From a bacterium (GTDB taxonomy: Bacteria; Electryoneota; RPQS01): 9,346 nucleotides of DNA. Below, piece by piece: positions 1 to 6,654 of this stretch. Made by a program: the position numbers and the translations under genes. Where the stretch lies: positions 1 to 9,346 of the forward strand of contig JAHIZR010000154.1 in the NCBI GenBank assembly GCA_018814465.1, read 5' to 3'. The notes below the pieces were generated by a model, which had not been told where the DNA came from, did no database searches, and saw nothing but the letters and a program-made list of their open reading frames with translations. Positions within the stretch are counted from its first letter, which is position 1. Every line of letters starts with the position of its first letter.

Positions 1-356
1 CCGATATAAAGGTACATCGCATTGAGCAGACCAACCACAAGCGAAGATGACGATCCGAGTCCGCTGCCTTCCGAAGGGATATCGGCCAGAGTGGAGATTT
101 CCACACCCTTTTTGAGTCCGGTCAGCTTCATTGATTCACGGATCAGCTCATGCTGAATCTCTTCGACAGCGGCGACCGTTTCATTGCGCGAGTAGTTGAG
201 GACGATTTTATCGTCGAAGCGTTCTTTGATGATAACGAATATGTATTTGTCGATGGCGGTAGAGATGACTTTGCCCGCGCCGTCCTTATAGAAATCGGCG
301 AGATCCGATCCGCCGCCGGCGAAGCTCAATCTAAGCGGTGTTTGTGTAATAACCAT
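1..356 (-). CDS. hddA: GHMP sugar kinase, HddA-like (D-glycero-alpha-D-manno-heptose 7-phosphate kinase family), 3' end outside window
   Basis: My translation from the ATG at 356-354 gives 118 residues before the window edge, about a third of the usual family length. It opens with PLRLSFAGGGSDL (residues 7-19), the N-terminal signature of heptose-7-phosphate kinases. The glycine/serine-rich GHMP ATP-binding loop PSEGSGLGSSSS is at residues 94-105, followed by the helix VVGLLNA. In the family this cytoplasmic enzyme phosphorylates the anomeric carbon of D-glycero-D-manno-heptose 7-phosphate on the way to GDP-heptose. The ATG directly abuts the TAA of the upstream nucleotidyltransferase (357-359), so translation is probably coupled; only a weak GAG lies upstream. 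Pairing with a nucleotidyltransferase supports an NDP-sugar pathway. The exact sugar is inferred, because other GHMP kinases of polysaccharide clusters look similar. GmhA-like isomerase and GmhB-like phosphatase genes would be expected downstream, outside the window. Confidence 0.88.
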   Translation of the reverse strand, partial: MVITQTPLRLSFAGGGSDLADFYKDGAGKVISTAIDKYIFVIIKERFDDKIVLNYSRNETVAAVEEIQHELIRESMKLTGLKKGVEISTLADIPSEGSGLGSSSSLVVGLLNAMYLYI

Positions 357-1055
357 TTATGCTCTATTCAGGTTCAGCGATTGCGCGTATTGATAGGATT
401 CGATTGTGCCGATATCGATAATTATCTCGTTGGTCACATAGCCGTACATTTCACCGACCAATTGAGGGAGGACGTGGAAACCGATATCGGCCGGCACTTG
501 ATCGGGCAAGGCGTCGAACAGTCTGGGTGAAGCGACGTGAATTCCCGAGTTGGCAAGATTGGATTTCGGTCGAGACGGTTTTTCCTCGAAGGAAAGCACG
601 CGGCCTTCCTCATTCAATTCGAGGATGCCGCACCGCTCGGGATAAGCAGTCGGATAAGCCACGAGAGTCAGAATCGATTTTTTTATACCTCGATGAAAGG
701 CAAGCAGTCTGCTGAGATCAAGCAAGGCAAAATTGTCGGCATAGATGATGAAGAATTCCTCATCACTGCCGATAAAGCGGCGAGCTTGTTTCAGTGTCCC
801 GGCGCTTCCCAGCAATTCAGGTTCATAGAACCGAGTCGTCTTGATAGCGCGGCTTTGCCGTGAAAGGAAGCGCTCGACCTCTTCCTTCAGATGATGCAGA
901 TTAATGAAGATGTCGGTCACGCCCGCCTTTTGCAAGGCATCAAACCAGTAATCGAGCAGCGGACGACCCTGCACGGGCAGCAGGCATTTGGGAGTTTGTT
1001 TTGTGAGCTCGCCGAGTCTGCTTCCGATACCGGCGGCAAGGACGATTGCTTTCAC
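357..1055 (-). CDS. Sugar-1-phosphate nucleotidyltransferase (mannose-1-P guanylyltransferase / HddC-like)
   Basis: This 232-residue cytoplasmic enzyme would join an NTP to a sugar 1-phosphate, giving an NDP-sugar and pyrophosphate. It is a single nucleotidyltransferase domain. The signature AAGIGSRLGELTKQTPKCLLPV spans residues 7-28, with the activating Lys at 23. The metal-binding Asp is in YADN (D107), EEKP is at 157-160, and the second metal Asp is in DIGT (D214). I chose the GTG at 1055-1053 because the conserved N-terminus KAIVLAAG begins there. An upstream in-frame extension of 26 residues is rich in Arg and Ala, lies wholly inside the preceding gene and lacks family features. The GTG overlaps the TGA of the upstream epimerase as GTGA (1052-1055) with no clear Shine-Dalgarno, which points to coupling. 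The next gene is an HddA-like kinase, so a GDP-heptose role is plausible. GDP-mannose or another NDP-sugar cannot be excluded. Confidence 0.88.
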   Translation of the reverse strand: MKAIVLAAGIGSRLGELTKQTPKCLLPVQGRPLLDYWFDALQKAGVTDIFINLHHLKEEVERFLSRQSRAIKTTRFYEPELLGSAGTLKQARRFIGSDEEFFIIYADNFALLDLSRLLAFHRGIKKSILTLVAYPTAYPERCGILELNEEGRVLSFEEKPSRPKSNLANSGIHVASPRLFDALPDQVPADIGFHVLPQLVGEMYGYVTNEIIIDIGTIESYQYAQSLNLNRA

Positions 1056-1987
1056 GCTTGCCGCAGAAGCTGCTGTTTGGACCACTCGACGGTTTTTTCC
1101 AGTCCTTCGCGAAAAGAAACTTTCGGTTCCCATCCCAGGACTGCTTTTGCCTTGCGAGCGTCGAGGAATATTTTTTCGATCTCGCCTTTACGGGCCGGCT
1201 GATAGTCTGCGGGCCGCGGGAAATGAATAATGTCGGCGAGGCATTCATAGATGGTATTAACGGAGGTGCCGATGCCGGAGCCGATGTTAACGATCTCACC
1301 CTCTCCCCTTTCAAGCGCGAGGCAGTTCGCATTCACGATATCAGAGACGTATGTATAGTCGCGGAGCTGTTCGCCGTCGCCGTAGATAACAGGCTGTTTG
1401 CCGGCGAGCATCAAGCCGATGAAGATCGCATTCACTCCGGCTTCACCGTGCGGATTCTGGCGCGGGCCGAAGACATTCGGATAGCGCAGAACCGTATAGG
1501 GCAGTCCTTCGAGCAAGCGGTAGAGCTCGAGATAGTGTTCGACGGTGTGTTTGGAGATGCCGTAGGCGCATTCGGGGCGAATCTCATGGTTTTCCATGAC
1601 CGGGAGCCATTGCGGTTCGCCGTAGACGGCTCCTCCCGTCGAGATATAGATGAACTTTTTCACTTTCACTCGAACGGCATTCTGAATCAGGTTGATTGAG
1701 CCGAGGATATTGGTGTGGGCATCGAAGATAGGATCGTCGAGCGATTTTCGGACATCCATTTGCGCCGCATGATGATCGACGGCTTCCGGTTTGAACTCAT
1801 CAAAGACTGAGCGTACAAATTCGATATCACGGATATCGCCTTCAAAGAACTTTGCTTCCGGCGGAATATTTTTACGGAATCCGGTAATCAGGTTGTCAAG
1901 GACAGCCACTTCATGCCCGGCGGCAATGAATCCCTCTGTGACATGTGAGGCAATAAATCCCGCGCCGCCTGTGACAAGTATTCGCAT
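1052..1987 (-). CDS. NAD-dependent SDR epimerase, UDP-glucose 4-epimerase (GalE-like) type
   Basis: This 311-residue extended SDR probably inverts C4 of a UDP-hexose through a 4-keto intermediate held by bound NAD. The Rossmann motif GGAGFIA is at residues 7-13, with Ala in place of the third Gly as in many bacterial and archaeal members. D31 follows beta-2, HHAAQMDVR is at 72-80, the catalytic Thr is in STGGAVYGE (116-124), and Y142-x3-K146 lies in AYGISKHTVEHY. LRYPNVFGPRQNPHGEAG (167-184) and GDGEQLRDYTYV (203-214) are typical of the UDP-glucose 4-epimerase group. I chose the ATG at 1987-1985, preceded by AAAGG at 5 nt and starting exactly at the Rossmann strand. A TTG ten codons upstream would add a basic tail inside the preceding gene. 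The gap to the upstream stop is 10 nt. The substrate is inferred from family resemblance. Confidence 0.9.
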   Translation of the reverse strand: MRILVTGGAGFIASHVTEGFIAAGHEVAVLDNLITGFRKNIPPEAKFFEGDIRDIEFVRSVFDEFKPEAVDHHAAQMDVRKSLDDPIFDAHTNILGSINLIQNAVRVKVKKFIYISTGGAVYGEPQWLPVMENHEIRPECAYGISKHTVEHYLELYRLLEGLPYTVLRYPNVFGPRQNPHGEAGVNAIFIGLMLAGKQPVIYGDGEQLRDYTYVSDIVNANCLALERGEGEIVNIGSGIGTSVNTIYECLADIIHFPRPADYQPARKGEIEKIFLDARKAKAVLGWEPKVSFREGLEKTVEWSKQQLLRQA

Positions 1988-1992
1988 TTTTG

Positions 1993-1997
1993 CCTTT
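1993..1997 (-). promoter_or_regulatory. Ribosome binding site that fixes the ATG start of the GalE-like gene
   Basis: On the minus strand AAAGG sits immediately after the TAG of the upstream SDR gene (1998-2000) and 5 nt before the ATG at 1987. It supports that ATG over the TTG at 2017, which has no better site and lies within the preceding gene. Confidence 0.6.
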
Positions 1998-3110
1998 CTA
2001 CTTGGACGCACGAACAACGTTAATGGATTTCATATGTTTTTCGGCGAAATCCATGATGTCGTCGATGTCGGTTTGCTCTTCCAGATACTCGCGATAGAGC
2101 CGGACGGATTCCCGCGGTGTTCTTTTGGCGAGCCAGCCCAGAGCTTCGAGTTTTTTCGTGTCGGAGATAATGTGTCTTGTATCTCCGAAGCGGAAGAGTC
2201 CGGGGATTCTTGGTTTGAGGTCCTCTTTGCCGAATTCCCGCGCGACGATGTCGCAGAATTCGAGGACGGTGAACGGTTTCCCTCCGCCTACATTAAACAT
2301 TTCATAGTTCGCGCGGTCATCCCGCAGGACAAGGAGGTTGGCGGCTACGACATCGAAGATGTTGACATAATCGCGCACCTGAAGACCGTCCTCGTAAACA
2401 AGGGGCGCGCGATTAAGATGGTAGTTCAGGGAGAAAATACGGCAGGCGCCGGAATAGTTATTGTAGAAACTTTGGCGAGGTCCCTGGACGATCGAGTAGC
2501 GCATGGCGACGGAAGGGATATCATAGCGTTTTCCGAAGGCGAGCGTCATCAATTCCTGCGAGTATTTTGAAAGAGCGTACTGATTCAGCGGTTTCGCGTG
2601 GGATTCGGGAGTGGTTTGCCACCGCAGGATTTCGCCGGTCCGGGGGTGCGTGAAATCCCATTGCGCGGTTTCGAGTTGTCGGAGGGTTCGGAGCTCGGGA
2701 GTAAACAATTCCCCGGCAGAGGATTGATAGCGGCCTTCTCCGGCAACAGCTTGAGACGAGGCTACGATTACTTTTTTTACCGGCAGTTGTTTTTCGACGA
2801 TCAATTCATAGATGAGCGCGGTGCCGACGGAGTTAACATGAAAGAACTTGCTGAAATCGGGCAGGTAATCCTGATAGGCGGCGAAGTGATAAACCGCCTC
2901 CACGCCATTGAGCGCTTTCAGCATCACGTTCCGGTCCCGCACATCGCCCTCGATAAAGCGGACTTGCGACGGGATGTAGTCGGGCTTTCCCTTTGTGTGC
3001 ACCGGTTTTTCCAGGCTGTCCACGATGGTAACATCATACCCTTCGGCAATGAGCGCATCCGTGGTGTGAGAGCCAATAAATCCGGCTCCGCCGGTAACTA
3101 AGACATGCAA
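1998..3110 (-). CDS. NAD-dependent SDR epimerase/dehydratase resembling dTDP-L-rhamnose 4-epimerases, TTG start
   Basis: This 370-residue extended SDR has GGAGFIG at residues 7-13, D31 after beta-2, SSQAVAGEGRY with the catalytic Ser pair at 118-119, and Y178-x3-K182 in YALSKYSQE. VQGPRQSFYNNYSGA is at 208-222 and YEDGLQVRDYVNI at 239-251. An insert of about 50 residues (about 126-175) between the Ser and Tyr motifs has the layout of dTDP-L-rhamnose 4-epimerases (dTDP-6-deoxy-L-talose formation). From memory that insert usually carries Cys-Pro-x-Cys-Gly and another Cys; here the matching stretch reads WDFTHPRTGE (151-160) and has no cysteines. The start is TTG at 3110-3108, forced by an in-frame TAA six codons upstream and backed by AGGAG at 7 nt. 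A charged C-terminal tail (about 340-370) has no recognisable motif. The substrate is tentative; the SDR assignment is secure. Confidence 0.88.
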   Translation of the reverse strand: MHVLVTGGAGFIGSHTTDALIAEGYDVTIVDSLEKPVHTKGKPDYIPSQVRFIEGDVRDRNVMLKALNGVEAVYHFAAYQDYLPDFSKFFHVNSVGTALIYELIVEKQLPVKKVIVASSQAVAGEGRYQSSAGELFTPELRTLRQLETAQWDFTHPRTGEILRWQTTPESHAKPLNQYALSKYSQELMTLAFGKRYDIPSVAMRYSIVQGPRQSFYNNYSGACRIFSLNYHLNRAPLVYEDGLQVRDYVNIFDVVAANLLVLRDDRANYEMFNVGGGKPFTVLEFCDIVAREFGKEDLKPRIPGLFRFGDTRHIISDTKKLEALGWLAKRTPRESVRLYREYLEEQTDIDDIMDFAEKHMKSINVVRASK

Positions 3111-3117
3111 ATAATTT

Positions 3118-3122
3118 CTCCT
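3118..3122 (-). promoter_or_regulatory. Strong Shine-Dalgarno AGGAG for a TTG start
   Basis: AGGAG on the minus strand lies 7 nt before TTG (3110-3108), inside the 19-nt gap after the transferase stop (3130-3132). The nearby ATG at 3106-3104 is out of frame with the Rossmann motif, and an in-frame TAA precedes the TTG. The site therefore decides a non-ATG start. Confidence 0.75.
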
Positions 3123-3129
3123 GGATTAA

Positions 3130-4560
3130 TCATTGCGCTCCGCGTCCGAGCAGAACCGCAGGAATGGTTTTCGCGAGGATTTTAAAGTCCAGCCAGAGAG
3201 TCCAGTTGTCGATATAGGCAAGATCGAGCCTGATCCATTCATCAAAATCGGTAATCGTGCTGCGGCCTGAGATCTGCCACAAGCAAGTCAAGCCGGGCTT
3301 TACCGAGAGTTTTCGGCGATGCCAGCTGTCGAATTTCGGCAGTTCCGATTCGAGGGGGGGGCGAGGGCCGACGATAGACATATCGCCTTTGAAGACGCTC
3401 CAGAGCTGGGGGAGTTCATCAAGGCTGAACTTACGAAGCAGGCGGCCGACCGGAGTGATGCGCGGGTCATGCTTCATTTTGAAGGCGACACCCGCCATTT
3501 CATTCATCGCCATCAGCTCTTCTTTTTTCTTATCGGCATCGACGACCATAGTGCGGAACTTATAGCCGGTGAAATTCTCCTTATTTTGTCCCACAACCTT
3601 CCAGCGATAGAATACGGGACCGCCGTCATGCAGTTTGATAAGAATCGCGATGACAATCAACAAAGGAGTCAGCAGGAGCAGCATGATGCCGGAGAAGAGA
3701 AGATCGAAGAGTCGCTTCACGAGCAGCTGCCATTCCTTATGTCTGACCGATGAATAGATCAGCACCGGCTGATCATACTGAATTTCCGTCTGGACGTGCG
3801 CGACGAGGCTGGAGAAGAAATCGGAGAGGATTACCGCTCTGACTCCCTCCTGCTCGCACAGCGCGAGCATATCGGTACAGTCGGAGATTTTGCTTGTTGA
3901 AACAGCGAAGACCACTTCCTGCACCGGGAAGCGATGAAGGATATCGAGCAGATCGTCCGGCGTTCCGATGATTTCCGAGCCGAGGATTTTTTTTCCGATT
4001 CTTGCCTTGTCGAAATCAATGAATCCGACGACATCAAACGCCCAATCGCCGTGTTCCGAAGCCTGTTCGAGGAATCGTTTTGCTTTATCACCCGCGCCTA
4101 TAATCAGCGCTTTCTTCGTGTATCCGCCTTCCCGCCGCAGAAACTCTTTCAAATTCCTGATGAACACTCGATTCACGCAGAGCAGAAAGATATTCAAAAG
4201 AACGAACAAGGCGATAGTGGATCGCGGCGGCATATCAAAGCGGATGACATACGTGACAGCAAACAGCATCACGGTTCCGATGACAACCGTTCGCGCAGCG
4301 ATGCCGAATTCGCGGGACAGCGGCGTCGCGCGATTGAAGAGATGCACTTTCTGAACGTTGAGCAGAAACCACCAGATCGGGATGATAATCGCGAGGATGT
4401 TATAGTAATCCTGGACTGACTGGGCGCTGCCGAAGAAATAGATTGCCCGGATCTCCGTACGCAGCGAGAACGCCGTGACGAAGGCAATGGCCGTCAGCAA
4501 CAAGTCGATCGTCAGAGCGAGCACTCTGACCCAGATGGATCTTTCGGTAATTTGAGGCAT
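3130..4560 (-). CDS. Polyprenyl glycosylphosphotransferase (WbaP/CpsE-type initiating sugar transferase)
   Basis: This 476-residue inner-membrane enzyme would transfer a sugar 1-phosphate from an NDP-sugar to undecaprenyl phosphate, the first lipid-linked step of repeat-unit assembly. Four hydrophobic segments occur near residues 10-33, 52-69, 89-106 and 114-131. A soluble Rossmann-like domain with IIGAGDKAKRF (153-163) runs to about 265. A fifth hydrophobic segment (about 284-309) leads into the bacterial sugar transferase domain. That domain shows KFRTM (334-338), the Asp-Glu catalytic dyad in DELPQLWSV (381-389), GDMSIVGPRP (392-401) and KPGLTCLWQISGR (421-433). Length and order match full-size WbaP-type enzymes. 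The ATG at 4560-4558 follows a 46-nt gap, the largest in the cluster, and has only a weak upstream purine run. The donor sugar (glucose, galactose or another) cannot be read from sequence. A run of eight C residues encodes part of GPRPPL. Confidence 0.95.
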   Translation of the reverse strand: MPQITERSIWVRVLALTIDLLLTAIAFVTAFSLRTEIRAIYFFGSAQSVQDYYNILAIIIPIWWFLLNVQKVHLFNRATPLSREFGIAARTVVIGTVMLFAVTYVIRFDMPPRSTIALFVLLNIFLLCVNRVFIRNLKEFLRREGGYTKKALIIGAGDKAKRFLEQASEHGDWAFDVVGFIDFDKARIGKKILGSEIIGTPDDLLDILHRFPVQEVVFAVSTSKISDCTDMLALCEQEGVRAVILSDFFSSLVAHVQTEIQYDQPVLIYSSVRHKEWQLLVKRLFDLLFSGIMLLLLTPLLIVIAILIKLHDGGPVFYRWKVVGQNKENFTGYKFRTMVVDADKKKEELMAMNEMAGVAFKMKHDPRITPVGRLLRKFSLDELPQLWSVFKGDMSIVGPRPPLESELPKFDSWHRRKLSVKPGLTCLWQISGRSTITDFDEWIRLDLAYIDNWTLWLDFKILAKTIPAVLLGRGAQ

Positions 4561-4606
4561 TTCTTATCGGCGAACCGGCTGTTTAGCTGTGCTATCGAAC
4601 CGCGGG

Positions 4607-5713
4607 CTAAGAGCGGGCATAGAACTCCGAGATCATGCCGGCGACATAGTCTATTTGCGCTTCCGTTAGTTCAGCGGATATCGGCAAAGCGAGTGTTTCC
4701 TTCGCGAGCGCTTCGGAAACAGGCAATTGTCCCTTTCGGTAGCCCAGAAACTCAAAGCACTTTTGAAGGTGCAGGGGTACCGGGTAGTAGACATCGCATC
4801 CGATTTCTTTCGAGCGAAGGAACTGCATCAGTTCATCTCGTCGCGGAGCCTTAATGACATATTGATGATAAGTATGATAGGCGTCCTTCGCTGCGACCGG
4901 TGTTTGTACCGGCAGGTTCCGCAAGGACTGATCATAGAGGGCGGCCAAAGATCGGCGGCGTTTATTCCAAGCGTTCAGATGTTTGAATTTCGCTACCAGA
5001 ACCGCGGCCTGGATTTCATCCATCCTGCCGTTGATCCCAACGCGATCGTGATAATAGCGGTCGTGTCCGCCGTGGACGCGATTTTCGCGGATATTCTTTT
5101 CCAAATGCGCGTGTTTGGTCAGCACCATTCCGCTGTCGCCCGCGCCGCCGAGATTTTTGGTCGGGTAGAAAGAGAAGCAGGCGATGTCACCCAATCCTCC
5201 GGCGACCACTCCATTTCTGCTTGCTCCGACAGCCTGCGCGGCATCTTCAATCAAAGTGAGGTTGTGTTTTTCCGCGAGGGACTGCCAAGGTTTCGGTTCA
5301 ATCATCTGACCGAAAAGATGCACGGGAAGCAGCGCTTTTGTTTTCTTTGAGATCAGCGAAGCCGAGTGATCAAGGTTCATATTAAAAGTATCGGGGTCCA
5401 CATCGGCAAAGACCGGTTTCGCGCCGGCGCGGACAATAGAACCGGCAGTCGCGAAGAAGGAATAGGGAGTCGTAATGATTTCATCTCCCGGCTGAATATC
5501 CAGCGCCATAACGGCGAGCAGCAGGGCATCCGTTCCCGAAGAAACGCCGATTCCGTAGGGGACTCCAGCGAGCCGCGCCATTTCCTCCTCGATTTTTTTC
5601 ACTCTGGCCCCAAGCACGAACGCCTGCTTATTAAAGATATCATTCATTTCAGCCATGATTTCATCGCGCAGCGTCTGATACTGGCCGACGAGGTCTAACA
5701 TAGGAACTTTCAC
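4607..5713 (-). CDS. DegT/DnrJ/EryC1/StrS family PLP-dependent sugar aminotransferase
   Basis: This 368-residue cytoplasmic enzyme moves an amino group, typically from glutamate, to a nucleotide-linked keto sugar. All expected PLP residues are present: SGTDALLLA (59-67) for phosphate binding, EDAAQA (156-161) with D157 for the pyridine nitrogen, and the Schiff-base lysine K186 in FSFYPTKNLGG. GINGRMDEIQAAVL (226-239) and YYPVPLHLQKCF (309-320) also match the family. The YPxPLHLQ tract resembles 3-keto-sugar aminotransferases such as WbpE/FdtB-type enzymes, so a 3-amino sugar is a reasonable but unproven guess. The GTG at 5713-5711 is chosen because KVPMLDL is the family N-terminus and AAGGA (5721-5725) lies 7 nt upstream. 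It overlaps the upstream SDR stop as GTGA. This enzyme is the natural reference for the degenerate DegT-like half of the fusion at 6655-8064. Confidence 0.95.
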   Translation of the reverse strand: MKVPMLDLVGQYQTLRDEIMAEMNDIFNKQAFVLGARVKKIEEEMARLAGVPYGIGVSSGTDALLLAVMALDIQPGDEIITTPYSFFATAGSIVRAGAKPVFADVDPDTFNMNLDHSASLISKKTKALLPVHLFGQMIEPKPWQSLAEKHNLTLIEDAAQAVGASRNGVVAGGLGDIACFSFYPTKNLGGAGDSGMVLTKHAHLEKNIRENRVHGGHDRYYHDRVGINGRMDEIQAAVLVAKFKHLNAWNKRRRSLAALYDQSLRNLPVQTPVAAKDAYHTYHQYVIKAPRRDELMQFLRSKEIGCDVYYPVPLHLQKCFEFLGYRKGQLPVSEALAKETLALPISAELTEAQIDYVAGMISEFYARS

Positions 5714-6654
5714 GCGTTCATCCTTGTAAAGTATGCTACAGTTTTTTCCAAGCCTTTATTGAATGGAGTAACGACACTATAACCGAGAATTTTTTTGGCT
5801 TTGGAGATGTCAGCCAATGAGTGTTTCACGTCGCCCGGCCGGGAGGGTTCATGAACCGGTTCCACAGCGGTGTTCAGCTGCTGATTAATCCCGTCGAGGG
5901 TATGCAGCAATGTGAAGCGGTCGCCGCAGGCAATATTGAAGAATTCGCCGGCGGCTCCTTCCGCATGACAGGCAAGGAGATTCGCTTCCACGGCGTTATC
6001 CACGTAGGTAAAATCGCGGGATTGCAGACCGTCGCCATGCATAATTGGCTGTTCGCCTTTTCTGATCGCGGTGATGAACTTGGGAATCACAGCGGAATAT
6101 TGCGAAGCGGGATCCTGGCGCGGGCCGAAGATATTAAAATAGCGAAGCGCCACCGTTTCCAGTCCATAGACATGGTAGAAGGCCGCCAAGTATTTTTCCG
6201 TGGCGAGTTTGCTGACTGCATAAGGCGACATGGGAAGGACCGGCATTGTTTCAACTTTCGGGAGTGTGGGAGTGTTCCCGTACACCGAAGAAGACGAGGC
6301 TGCGACAACACGCTGCACTCCCGCGTTTCTGGCGGCCATGAGTATGTTGAGTGTGCCGGTAACGTTTACTTCATTCGAAGCCATCGGGTCAGCCACGGAG
6401 CGCGGGACGGAGGGCAGCGCGCCCTGATGCAGGATGAAATCGCATCCCTTCACGGCTTTTGCGACCGCGGATGCATCCCTTAAATCTCCCTCATGAAGCT
6501 CAATATCGTTTAAGAAGGCCGCAAGGTTTTCCCGTCTGCCGGTGGAGAAGTTGTCCAGAACAGCCACGCGATGACCGAGAAGCAACAGCGCTTCGACCAA
6601 ATTCGAGCCAATAAAGCCGGCACCGCCTGTGACCAGATATTTAGAGCTTGCCAT
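5710..6654 (-). CDS. NAD-dependent SDR epimerase, UDP-GlcNAc/UDP-glucose 4-epimerase (WbpP/GalE-like)
   Basis: This 314-residue extended SDR is likely a C4 epimerase of a UDP-hexose or UDP-HexNAc. GGAGFIG is at residues 10-16, D34 ends beta-2, HQGALPSVPRSV is at 76-87, and a run of serines (120-123) precedes VYG. Y145-x3-K149 is the catalytic pair. RYFNIFGPRQDPASQYSAVIP (171-191) and GDGLQSRDFTYVDN (207-220) resemble the WbpP-like group that can accept N-acetylated sugars; some relatives are decarboxylases or dehydratases, so the substrate is inferred. The ATG at 6654-6652 directly abuts the TAA of the fusion gene and has GGAAG 5 nt upstream. Its TGA overlaps the GTG of the aminotransferase. 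The coupling suggests the fusion protein, this SDR and the aminotransferase are made together for one sugar pathway. Confidence 0.9.
   Translation of the reverse strand: MASSKYLVTGGAGFIGSNLVEALLLLGHRVAVLDNFSTGRRENLAAFLNDIELHEGDLRDASAVAKAVKGCDFILHQGALPSVPRSVADPMASNEVNVTGTLNILMAARNAGVQRVVAASSSSVYGNTPTLPKVETMPVLPMSPYAVSKLATEKYLAAFYHVYGLETVALRYFNIFGPRQDPASQYSAVIPKFITAIRKGEQPIMHGDGLQSRDFTYVDNAVEANLLACHAEGAAGEFFNIACGDRFTLLHTLDGINQQLNTAVEPVHEPSRPGDVKHSLADISKAKKILGYSVVTPFNKGLEKTVAYFTRMNA

Noticed and set aside
1056..1133. 26-residue N-terminal extension of the nucleotidyltransferase
   Set aside because: It is Arg/Ala-rich, lies inside the preceding gene and precedes the conserved KAIVLAAG start. The GTGA overlap at 1052-1055 is the better start.
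1046..1699. Plus-strand open frame of 217 codons
   Set aside because: It is antisense to the GalE-like gene. The minus-strand frame carries all the conserved motifs.
1791..2570. Long plus-strand open frame of 259 codons
   Set aside because: It lies opposite two clear SDR genes with intact Rossmann and YxxxK motifs, and its own translation shows no recognisable domain. It is a shadow frame.
3987..3994. A8 run on the coding strand (GGA AAA AAA ATC) as a programmed -1 frameshift site
   Set aside because: Several genes here have A7 Lys-Lys runs, there is no evident stimulatory stem or Shine-Dalgarno placement, and the zero frame encodes a complete transferase.
5821..6483. Plus-strand open frame of 220 codons
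   Set aside because: It is fully antisense to the WbpP/GalE-like SDR and has no domain features or convincing start context.
1951..6633. Similar sequence patches near 1951-1980, 3070-3105 and 6605-6633
   Set aside because: They encode the conserved VTGGAGFI nucleotide-binding motif of the three SDR genes and are homologous coding sequence, not DNA repeats.
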